Shown piece after piece: positions 1-5,004 of a stretch of 5,004 bases of DNA (the stretch's first letter is position 1; each line of letters starts with the position of its first letter). The DNA lies in NCBI GenBank assembly GCA_025363795.1, contig JANYLE010000383.1:1-5004 (forward strand). The letters are read 5' to 3'. The translations under genes were made by a program, and so were the position numbers. Source of the stretch: Mariniphaga sp. GTDB lineage: Bacteria; Bacteroidota; Bacteroidia; Bacteroidales; Prolixibacteraceae. The notes below the pieces were generated by a model, which worked only from the letters and a program-made list of their open reading frames with translations, was not told the origin of the DNA and searched no databases.

Positions 1-815
1 ATGAAAAGCGCCTCAGTTTCAGTATAGGTAAGGATCTTCAATTTGTGGGCGTCTTCCACATCCATAATCTGGTAACAGATATCGTCAGCAGCTTCGACAA
101 GGTAGACCAGCGGATGGCGAACATAGTGCAGCGGTTGATCCGATATTTTTATCATCTCAAGCTGCGATGCAATCTTACGAAACAGCTCTTTCTCGCTTTG
201 GAAAAATCCGAATTTAGGTTTTCCTCCGGCAAGTGAAGATTCGTACGGATATTTAACGATACTTGCTAATGTGCTGTATGTTAATGCAAATCCTCCGTCT
301 CTCTTTCCAGAAAATTGATGGCTGAGTACCCTGAACGCGTTGGCATTTCCTTCAAAACAGGTAAAGTCAGTCCATTGTTCTTCAGTGAGTTCTCCCTGGT
401 ATTTTAATCCACCACCTCTTTTGAAAAAATCGGCAATTGCACTCTCACCGGAATGTCCGAAAGGGGGATTTCCCAAATCGTGCGCCAGGCAAGCTGCAGA
501 AACAATAGAGCCAATCTCTCCAATTATATTTTGCAAATAAGCACTTTGATCAACTTTCGCCGCCACAGCCACCAAATTGCCCAGTGAGCGTCCGACACTG
601 GCTACTTCGAGTGAATGGGTTAACCGGTTGTGGACAAATATACTTCCCGGCAGGGGAAACACCTGCGTTTTATCCTGCAACCGTCTGAAAGGGGAGGAGA
701 ATATGATCCTGTCGTAATCGCGTTGGAAAGTTGAACGGATATCATCCGCCTCCTGCGCCTTCCGATCTTCGAGGCCCAACCGGCAATCTGCAATCAATTT
801 GTCCCATTTTACCAT
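1..815 (-). CDS. dgt: dGTP triphosphohydrolase (dGTPase), HD-domain, 5' part; cut by the left window edge
   Basis: The enzyme hydrolyses dGTP to deoxyguanosine and tripolyphosphate in the cytoplasm and so helps control dNTP pools. The frame reads without a stop from the ATG at 815 to base 1, giving 271 codons. From memory, family members run to about 440-500 residues, so the C-terminal part is missing. Visible family blocks are FSSPFRRLQDKTQVFPL (residues 39-55), HNRLTHSLEV (62-71), AHDLGNPPFGHSGE (111-124), EGNANAFR (155-162) and EAADDICY (241-248). The HD-domain metal ligands appear intact: H67, the H112-D113 pair and D244. H121 and E124 of the GHSGE element, known in the family as active-site residues, are also present. 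The start is supported because residue 1 lies just before the usual N-terminal block, and no upstream in-frame ATG exists although the frame stays open. No Shine-Dalgarno sequence is seen. The gene is divergent from the permease, with 77 bp between them. No sign of decay is seen in the part present. Confidence 0.96.
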   Translation of the reverse strand, partial: MVKWDKLIADCRLGLEDRKAQEADDIRSTFQRDYDRIIFSSPFRRLQDKTQVFPLPGSIFVHNRLTHSLEVASVGRSLGNLVAVAAKVDQSAYLQNIIGEIGSIVSAACLAHDLGNPPFGHSGESAIADFFKRGGGLKYQGELTEEQWTDFTCFEGNANAFRVLSHQFSGKRDGGFALTYSTLASIVKYPYESSLAGGKPKFGFFQSEKELFRKIASQLEMIKISDQPLHYVRHPLVYLVEAADDICYQIMDVEDAHKLKILTYTETEALF

Positions 816-842
816 CCCAAAGTAGTTTTTGTCTGGTTCAAA

Positions 843-874
843 GTTGTCTGTTTTTTTGATGATTACAAAATTTG
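843..874 (+). promoter_or_regulatory. Possible Bacteroidota-type promoter for the permease
   Basis: In the 77-bp divergent gap, AAAATTTG at 867-874 matches the Bacteroidota -7 consensus TAnnTTTG at all but the first base. GTTG at 843-846, 20 bp upstream, is an acceptable -33 element against TTTG. Transcription would begin about 10 bases before the ATG at 893. This is a one-mismatch match in A+T-rich sequence, so chance occurrence is quite possible. No comparable minus-strand box for dgt was found in the same gap. Confidence 0.25.
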
Positions 875-892
875 TTGGCGCTTTACCCTTAA

Positions 893-1969
893 ATGAATAT
901 CTTCGCAGCTAAATTTTTTCTGAATATGCTGTCACCAATGCTTAACGGTTTGCTACTGCCATTTATGGTCGCTATGTTTCTGGCGATCAATATGGGAGGA
1001 AGCGGAACATCTCCATCATTTGCAACTGCATATGGTTCAGGAATATTACGAAAGGATTTAATCCCTGGTCTTTTTGGACTATGTGTTCTTGTAGGTGCAT
1101 TGCTGGCAGGAAAGAATACCGCCATTACTTTGGGGAAAGGAATTCTCCCCGCAGAAAGTCTTAATTATACCCTAACGACTATCATCCTTTTTTCGGTGGC
1201 AATCTCTCTGCTTTTTGCCAACCTGCTTGGCGTTCCGCAATCGACTTCTCAGTCAACGGTTCTTGCTTTAGCTGCACCTGCCTCATACATGGGACAACTT
1301 AATTCGAAAAAGGTTTTTTGGGAGATTATTCCAACCTGGGTAATGCTTCCCTTGGTCTCTTTTGGGATTATGTATTTGATTGCCAATGTATTTATTAAAA
1401 GATTTGATTTTAACCATCCCGGTTATTTTCAAACGGCAAAAAGACAGTCTCTTTTTCGCTGGGTTGTAATAATTACCAGCTGTTATGTTGCCTTTTCAAT
1501 CGGATCGAACAATGTGGCCAATGCTTCCGGACCTATTTCTTCAATGATTACCAATGAATTGAATATCAATCCAACAGGGAGTAATTTTGTGCTGATCATG
1601 ATTCTTGCCACCTTGATTATTGCCCCTTCATTTGGCATCGGAAGCTCAATATTTGGCCGGAAATTAATTGTAAAAACGGGCACCGAAATTGTTGAAATCG
1701 GAAAGGTTGAAGCATCGATTATCTCTGTCATTACCGCCTCATTGTTATTGAGTGCATCAGTTTCCAAAGGAATTCCCACATCGCTTGTTCAGCTCAATAC
1801 CTTTGCTATTCTTGCCTTGAGCGTATCGAAGAAAGGCTGGAAAAATACATTCTCGAATAAGGTGGTGAAGAGGCTGTGGATCATTTGGTTTATTGCCCCG
1901 GTCTTTGCATTTATACTTTCCTATGTGTTGACTATGCTGGCCGATCAAGCAGGATTACTGCATGTTTAA
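893..1969 (+). CDS. PiT/PHO4-superfamily inorganic anion permease, CysP-like (sulfate or phosphate)
   Basis: This 358-residue integral inner-membrane protein has roughly ten hydrophobic segments, for example near residues 14-34, 57-73, 91-112, 141-165, 188-205, 231-248, 263-280 and 328-350. A basic loop at about 168-188 separates two related halves, as in the PiT family. The first half has AINMGGSG followed by SFATAYGSG (residues 31-50) and NLLGVPQSTSQSTV (110-123). The second half has IGSNNVANASGP (203-214) and KGIPTSLVQ (282-290). Classical phosphate transporters carry GANDVANA in each half. Here the aspartate is absent from both: Met34 sits at the likely equivalent position in the first half and Asn207 in the second. 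The first-half pattern resembles my recollection of the Bacillus sulfate permease CysP. I therefore favour a CysP-like anion permease and leave the substrate open. The ATG at 893 gives the longest reading. ATGs at 926 and 938 would still keep the first membrane helix, so the exact start is uncertain. No Shine-Dalgarno sequence is seen. No sulfate- or phosphate-assimilation gene lies beside it. Confidence 0.9.
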   Translation: MNIFAAKFFLNMLSPMLNGLLLPFMVAMFLAINMGGSGTSPSFATAYGSGILRKDLIPGLFGLCVLVGALLAGKNTAITLGKGILPAESLNYTLTTIILFSVAISLLFANLLGVPQSTSQSTVLALAAPASYMGQLNSKKVFWEIIPTWVMLPLVSFGIMYLIANVFIKRFDFNHPGYFQTAKRQSLFRWVVIITSCYVAFSIGSNNVANASGPISSMITNELNINPTGSNFVLIMILATLIIAPSFGIGSSIFGRKLIVKTGTEIVEIGKVEASIISVITASLLLSASVSKGIPTSLVQLNTFAILALSVSKKGWKNTFSNKVVKRLWIIWFIAPVFAFILSYVLTMLADQAGLLHV

Positions 1970-2096
1970 TTTCGGCTCAGCAACGAAATGTTCCGGGAAA
2001 TAAATTTACCAGCCTGTCCTAAATCATTTTGAAACCAGAAAAGTTGGATTCAACATTTTAAGTTGAGCTATCTGTTTGTTTAGAATTGCCAAATCG

Positions 2097-2822
2097 TCAA
2101 TATATTTCTGTCCTCGTTTTTTTTAATTCACACTCCATCTCGGCAGTGTCCGGAAAATGTTTCAGCATGGTTGACTTGAAGGTTGAACCGTGATTGGGGA
2201 TTACTGTGTGAACAAGCTCGTGAACAATTACGTAGTCTATCAGCTTGTCATTTAGCCGCATAAGATGAAGGTTGAGATTAATGTTTTTTCGGTTGGAACA
2301 ACTTCCCCAGTTCGTTTTATTATTTTTAATCGTCACTTTATTAAAGTTATAGCCTAAACTTGCGGCCAGTTCTGCGATTCTTACCGGCAGGTATCGCTTT
2401 GCGTCGAACCGGAGGACATTTTCAATCGTCTCTTTTAGCTGAAGCTGTAATTCATCCGATTCAATCAGTTGATCATTCGGATATTCAAAGTATATGCACT
2501 TCTCATTTTCAGCGTATCGGATCTTTAGTTTGGCTATATCTGCAGGGCCAACTTTGTATTGGTAATTTCGGGTAGCGAATAAATAACCGGGTTGAATCAG
2601 CTTTGGAGGACCAAGTCTTTTCGACAGTTTTTCTTTGGTTTGCGCAATCCATTGAAGGTGTTCGGATAGGAATTTTTCCCCGTTTCGGAAAGTAGCCAGC
2701 CAGGGTATTGTAACATTGATGATGCCGTTAGGTTTGATGGTGATTTTATACCGTGTTGCCTGACGGTTTTTGGTGATGGTAACCACCCCAATGTTTTCAA
2801 TAGTTAACTGCTTGTTATTCAT
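2097..2822 (-). CDS. YgjP-like (DUF45, PF01863) zinc metallopeptidase
   Basis: The 241-residue protein has the YgjP/DUF45 architecture. Its N-terminal half is rich in beta strand and holds an early ITIKPNGIINVTIP stretch (27-40). The C-terminal half holds the catalytic core: NWGSCS (171-176), INLNLHLMRL (181-190) and HELVHTVIPNHGSTF (201-215). H201 and H205 of HELVH would bind zinc with E202 as the general base, and H211 is the expected third ligand, matching the family pattern HELxH-x5-H. There is no signal peptide or membrane segment, so it is probably cytoplasmic. The length is typical of the family. The start at 2822 is the first ATG in the frame, and the protein begins at the usual distance from the first conserved block. 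The physiological substrate of the family is poorly defined. Homologues are often found beside type I restriction genes, but none is visible here. The gene converges on the permease and is divergent from the unknown gene at 3160. Confidence 0.93.
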   Translation of the reverse strand: MNNKQLTIENIGVVTITKNRQATRYKITIKPNGIINVTIPWLATFRNGEKFLSEHLQWIAQTKEKLSKRLGPPKLIQPGYLFATRNYQYKVGPADIAKLKIRYAENEKCIYFEYPNDQLIESDELQLQLKETIENVLRFDAKRYLPVRIAELAASLGYNFNKVTIKNNKTNWGSCSNRKNINLNLHLMRLNDKLIDYVIVHELVHTVIPNHGSTFKSTMLKHFPDTAEMECELKKTRTEIY

Positions 2823-2911
2823 TAATATAATTCGTAATTGCCTTGAGTTTAATATTGAACATATCGGTTTTTGATTGGCTGATTAAACCAATTCAATGAA
2901 CATTTTTACAG

Positions 2912-2927
2912 ATCGGATCTTTCCGAT
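2912..2927. repeat. Short inverted repeat, possible operator
   Basis: ATCGGA at 2912-2917 and TCCGAT at 2922-2927 are perfect inverted copies separated by TCTT. The dyad lies a few bases downstream of the transcription start implied by the minus-strand -7 box at 2936-2943, where a repressor site or a small leader hairpin would be plausible. No T-run follows on the minus strand, so a terminator is unlikely. A 6-bp dyad can occur by chance, and function is only inferred from position. Confidence 0.3.
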
Positions 2928-2935
2928 ATGCCGGA

Positions 2936-2943
2936 CAAAAATA
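2936..2943 (-). promoter_or_regulatory. Candidate -7 box for the YgjP-like peptidase gene
   Basis: Read on the minus strand this is TATTTTTG, an exact match to the Bacteroidota -7 consensus TAnnTTTG. The implied start is around 2930, giving a leader of about 108 bases before the ATG at 2822. No TTTG-like -33 element sits 17-23 bp upstream, which weakens the call. Confidence 0.35.
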
Positions 2944-3159
2944 CCTTAATCTGTTTACATTCCTGATGCATGAATTTTTTTTCGATGGTTCCATTTTTAA
3001 AAATTGCCGAAAATTCTCTTCGATATATTTTACAATGGCAATTGATATACTCCTAAAATATTATTATTTTAACTGCGCATTTTGGGATGCCCGATTTATT
3101 GATGGAGACAGATAGCCTGGTCGGGAGTCAAGTCCAATAATCGATTAAAACATACCACC

Positions 3160-3882
3160 ATGGGAAAGAACAGAAAGGACGAAGTGTTTGGAATGTTGGG
3201 GAAGTTTGAATCACTTTTTATCGTCCATGGAAAATCATTGCCAGGATCCCTGGTATTTGAATCTTTAAACCCATTCCCGGGTTATTACGATCATCAGGAA
3301 AGTGATATAAAGCCGGTTTATCTCTATTTAGCCCTTGATCGTGAGTATAGCGTTTTTGATATTGAGCGGGCCAATCAGGCAGTTAAAAAGAGCTATGACT
3401 GGCACTTTGAAGCTGCAAAAGGGAAGATTGACCTGTTTGACAAGCATTTTGATGTGGTTCGTTTACGTCACCTTGATAGTTTTGATCAGCTTATCCCCAT
3501 TCAGAAGGAATTTATAAAGGCAGGTATAAAGCTAAAGATGAGTTCGCAAGCTAAATTAAACAATGAAAAAGGTTTTATTCGGCTGATGAAATTGTTTTAT
3601 ATAAGTAAACTGGCCAAAGGAATTTATATTGACACCTCCGAAGATTATCATGCCTATCTTGTTCTTCCGCGAAGGCTGTCACAGGAGGAGTTTGAGGAAA
3701 CGACATTGAAAGTGAAATATAACTGGGAATCAACCGATTTTGATGCCGCTTCGGGTTGCTTTTTTATCCGCGGAAAGCTGAAGGAGATGGTTCGTATCTA
3801 TTCAAAAAATCTGACACTTGAATACCTGGAGGAACTTCAAAAACTCTATTTGTTAAAAATAAGGAAACTGGAAATCTTATAG
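3160..3882 (+). CDS. Hypothetical protein of 240 residues, function unknown, possible internal duplication
   Basis: I do not recognise this family. The protein is soluble in character, with no signal peptide or membrane helix, and is rich in charged and aromatic residues. An early element LFIVHGKSLPGS (19-30) leads to NPFPGYY (37-43). Two later segments look alike. The first has YLALDREYS (56-64) followed by VKKSYDW (75-81). The second has YLVLPRRLS (166-174) followed by VKYNW (185-189). Both share Y-L-x-L-x-R-x-x-S and then V-K-(x2)-Y-x-W at similar spacing, followed by a predicted strand carrying arginine (VVRLR at 99-103 and FFIRGKL at 201-207). This suggests two copies of an alpha/beta unit. 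The C-terminus is a charged helix, about residues 218-240. The coding case rests on a long intact frame, plausible composition and a strong terminator six bases after the stop. The start is the first ATG in the frame and has no Shine-Dalgarno sequence. Its divergent neighbour and convergent neighbour give no clear functional hint. Confidence 0.8.
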   Translation: MGKNRKDEVFGMLGKFESLFIVHGKSLPGSLVFESLNPFPGYYDHQESDIKPVYLYLALDREYSVFDIERANQAVKKSYDWHFEAAKGKIDLFDKHFDVVRLRHLDSFDQLIPIQKEFIKAGIKLKMSSQAKLNNEKGFIRLMKLFYISKLAKGIYIDTSEDYHAYLVLPRRLSQEEFEETTLKVKYNWESTDFDAASGCFFIRGKLKEMVRIYSKNLTLEYLEELQKLYLLKIRKLEIL

Positions 3883-3888
3883 TTGATT

Positions 3889-3928
3889 AACAAACAAAAG
3901 GTTGCACTTCCACAACCTTTTGTTCGTT
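3889..3928. terminator. Bidirectional intrinsic terminator between convergent genes
   Basis: The left arm at 3889-3904 and the right arm at 3913-3928 form a 16-bp stem with one A-C mismatch (3892 with 3925), closed by an 8-base loop. The G+C-containing top (AGGTTG with CAACCT) sits above an A-run on the left and a T-run on the right, so a T-rich tail is present in both transcription directions. It begins six bases after the stop of the gene at 3160-3882 and ends three bases before the stop codon of the minus-strand gene at 3932, so it can end both transcripts. Confidence 0.85.
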
Positions 3929-3931
3929 CAA

Positions 3932-4825
3932 TTATTTGGCTTTTTTCGCATTGGCTACAAGCTGATTGAAAAGAGCTAATTGTTCTTTCAAAGCTGCGAT
4001 CTTATCTGCCGGCTCGGTACGGGCTTCGAGAAGAATCCAACCATTGTAGTTTATCTTCGAGAAAAGGTCGAATAACTGCTGGTAAGGATAGTTACCTACA
4101 TTAAACTCGCGGACGTGTACCGTATCTCCGAACCACTTTTTAACGCTGTTGAAATTTCCTTCGAGTCCTGGAGGGAGAAGATCCTGATCGTTACAATTCC
4201 AGCACATCTTCACATTCTTCTCGCTTATCTGCTCGAAAATCGCTTTCATATTTGGCAATTCCTGTGTTTTATTGCCATGTACTTCAACCCGTACTAATTG
4301 GCCGTAATCCTGGGCAAATTTCCCCACTTCGTTTAATGAAGCTGCAATCTGGGCGATGGTTTTCTCTCTTGTAACGCCTTCCGGTAAATCGTTGGGTTTT
4401 ACCTTTATCCCGGATGCACCAATATCATAGCATAGTTTGATATAAGCTTTAGTCTGGTCGATATTCATTCGCAGTTTTACAGGATCCGGACTATGAAATT
4501 CGAAATTTGCCCCGTACCCAATACAAGTGACCGGACTGTTGGCAAACATTTTTTTCACATCGGCGCGTTGAAATACACTTAGATTTGTTTCAACCTTATG
4601 CGCGTGCTCTGCCCGAAGTTCAACCCCAAGGATATTGGTTTTTACGCAATTGGCAATCAATGTTGGTAAATCCCAGTCTTTTGCCCATTGATAGGTAACT
4701 AAGCCAAGTTTCATCCCCGATGGGGCAGGTTTTGCCCATGATTGAAACGGGTTAATGGTTGAGAGGCCAATACCTGCGATTAGACTTTTCTGTATGAAAT
4801 TACGCCGCGATGAATTTTTCTCCAT
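3932..4825 (-). CDS. Tat-exported sugar phosphate isomerase/epimerase-like TIM barrel protein (AP_endonuc_2 / xylose isomerase-like fold)
   Basis: The 297-residue product begins with a twin-arginine signal: SRRNFIQK at residues 6-13, a hydrophobic stretch around 14-27 and a likely cleavage site after SWA (29-31). It should fold in the cytoplasm and be exported to the periplasm. The mature part is a single TIM barrel starting at MKLGLVTYQWA (38-48). Strand-end elements include LGVELRAEH (66-74), VRVEVHGN (168-175), VKMCWNCND (195-203), VHVREF (216-221) and WILLEAR (253-259). In this superfamily four residues (Glu, Asp, His, Glu) usually bind a divalent metal. The likely equivalents are E171, an Asn at 200 or 202 in place of Asp, H217 and E257. 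The substrate cannot be read from sequence; a sugar or polyol derivative is the general family expectation. A longer reading from an ATG at 4888 exists, but it would place 21 extra residues before the Tat motif, so I chose 4825. No Shine-Dalgarno sequence is seen. The gene is probably monocistronic in this window and ends at the shared terminator. Confidence 0.92.
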   Translation of the reverse strand: MEKNSSRRNFIQKSLIAGIGLSTINPFQSWAKPAPSGMKLGLVTYQWAKDWDLPTLIANCVKTNILGVELRAEHAHKVETNLSVFQRADVKKMFANSPVTCIGYGANFEFHSPDPVKLRMNIDQTKAYIKLCYDIGASGIKVKPNDLPEGVTREKTIAQIAASLNEVGKFAQDYGQLVRVEVHGNKTQELPNMKAIFEQISEKNVKMCWNCNDQDLLPPGLEGNFNSVKKWFGDTVHVREFNVGNYPYQQLFDLFSKINYNGWILLEARTEPADKIAALKEQLALFNQLVANAKKAK

Positions 4826-4928
4826 GATTATACTGCTGAATTTAGTTAGAAGATGTGAAGATAGACATATATCCATTAAATAAAACAAATTGTTCAGGAA
4901 AAACCGTGAAGTAAGTTGGGGGCTAAAT

Positions 4929-4936
4929 CAAAACTA
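4929..4936 (-). promoter_or_regulatory. Candidate -7 box for the TIM barrel gene
   Basis: On the minus strand this reads TAGTTTTG, an exact TAnnTTTG match. The implied start near 4922 gives a leader of about 97 bases to the ATG at 4825. No convincing TTTG -33 element lies at the expected distance, so this is a weak prediction. Confidence 0.35.
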
Positions 4937-4962
4937 ATCATAGAAAAGACACCTTAATTTAA

Positions 4963-4970
4963 TATATTTG
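4963..4970 (+). promoter_or_regulatory. Candidate -7 box reading rightward out of the window
   Basis: TATATTTG is an exact TAnnTTTG match on the plus strand and would start transcription near 4977 toward a gene beyond the right edge. There is no TTTG -33 element 17-23 bp upstream. The surrounding sequence is very A+T-rich, so chance is a real alternative. Confidence 0.25.
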
Positions 4971-5004
4971 TCTGCTATTAGCTTAAAACTTTGTTTATTT
5001 TGCA

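Larger units (their letters stand above)
2823..3159. other. 337-bp A+T-rich intergenic region between divergent genes
   Basis: I see no gene, tRNA or credible coding frame here. It holds a minus-strand -7 box match at 2936-2943 and a perfect 6-bp dyad at 2912-2927. Nearer the plus-strand gene, CCCGA at 3090-3094 can pair with TCGGG at 3121-3125, extendable by two G-T pairs, around a loop of about 22 bases. That is a weak leader structure at best. A 17-codon frame runs from the ATG at 3087 to 3140, without a ribosome binding site. No clear plus-strand promoter for the gene at 3160 matches TAnnTTTG. Confidence 0.7.

Noticed and set aside
45..540. Plus-strand open frames at 45-236 and 340-540
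   Set aside because: They lie antisense to dgt, whose frame carries the full run of conserved dGTPase motifs. Their translations show no recognisable domain.
889..1948. Minus-strand frames at 889-1125, 1483-1779 and 1757-1948
   Set aside because: They are antisense to the permease, which has clear family motifs and membrane segments. They look like by-products of its codon pattern.
2049..2067. Weak hairpin TTCAAC-loop-GTTGAG after the permease, as a terminator
   Set aside because: The stem is only six pairs including a G-T pair, has an alternative partner at 2043-2046 and lacks a solid T-run, so it is not a supportable terminator.
2360..2800. Plus-strand frame at 2360-2575 and minus-strand frame at 2597-2800
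   Set aside because: Both overlap the DUF45 peptidase in other frames and have no domain or start signal.
3087..3140. 17-codon frame upstream of the gene at 3160, as a leader peptide
   Set aside because: There is no ribosome binding site, no attenuator-like codon run and no terminator after it. A frame this short is expected by chance.
3335..3517. Plus-strand frame inside the unknown 240-residue gene
   Set aside because: It is short, lies within a longer same-strand frame and has no supporting motif.
4115..4297. Plus-strand frame antisense to the TIM barrel gene
   Set aside because: The opposite strand encodes a recognisable TIM barrel with catalytic-type residues across this stretch.
4826..4888. 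N-terminal extension of the TIM barrel protein from an ATG at 4888
   Set aside because: It would put 21 residues before the twin-arginine motif. Tat signals normally have a short n-region, and the ATG at 4825 gives exactly that.

Overview
The window looks like chromosomal sequence from a member of the Bacteroidota. Protein character fits this: a short-type dGTPase and a Tat-exported sugar isomerase/epimerase-like TIM barrel protein. None of the five starts is preceded by a recognisable Shine-Dalgarno sequence, and several intergenic gaps hold matches to the Bacteroidota -7 box TAnnTTTG. The lineage is inferred from these traits, not from a marker gene. I cannot name a genus.

Layout, left to right. 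(1) Bases 1-815, minus strand: 5' part of a dGTP triphosphohydrolase gene (dgt), cut by the left edge. (2) Bases 893-1969, plus strand: a PiT/PHO4-superfamily anion permease, divergent from dgt across 77 bp. Its signatures look more like the CysP sulfate permease branch than true phosphate transporters. (3) Bases 2097-2822, minus strand: a YgjP-like (DUF45) zinc metallopeptidase, convergent with the permease. (4) Bases 2823-3159: a 337-bp A+T-rich gap with a minus-strand -7 box match and a perfect 6-bp dyad but no convincing gene. (5) Bases 3160-3882, plus strand: an unrecognised 240-residue soluble protein that may contain an internal duplication. (6) Bases 3889-3928: a strong hairpin that can serve as a shared bidirectional terminator. 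(7) Bases 3932-4825, minus strand: the Tat-exported TIM barrel protein, followed by a 179-bp upstream gap to the right edge.

Every neighbouring pair is divergent or convergent, so each gene is probably its own transcription unit and there is no visible operon. I see no functional pathway linking the five genes. There is no mobile element, CRISPR array, RNA gene or defence cassette. The window reads as ordinary housekeeping and accessory metabolism. The points most worth a second look are the permease's missing signature aspartates and the internal repeat in the unknown protein.
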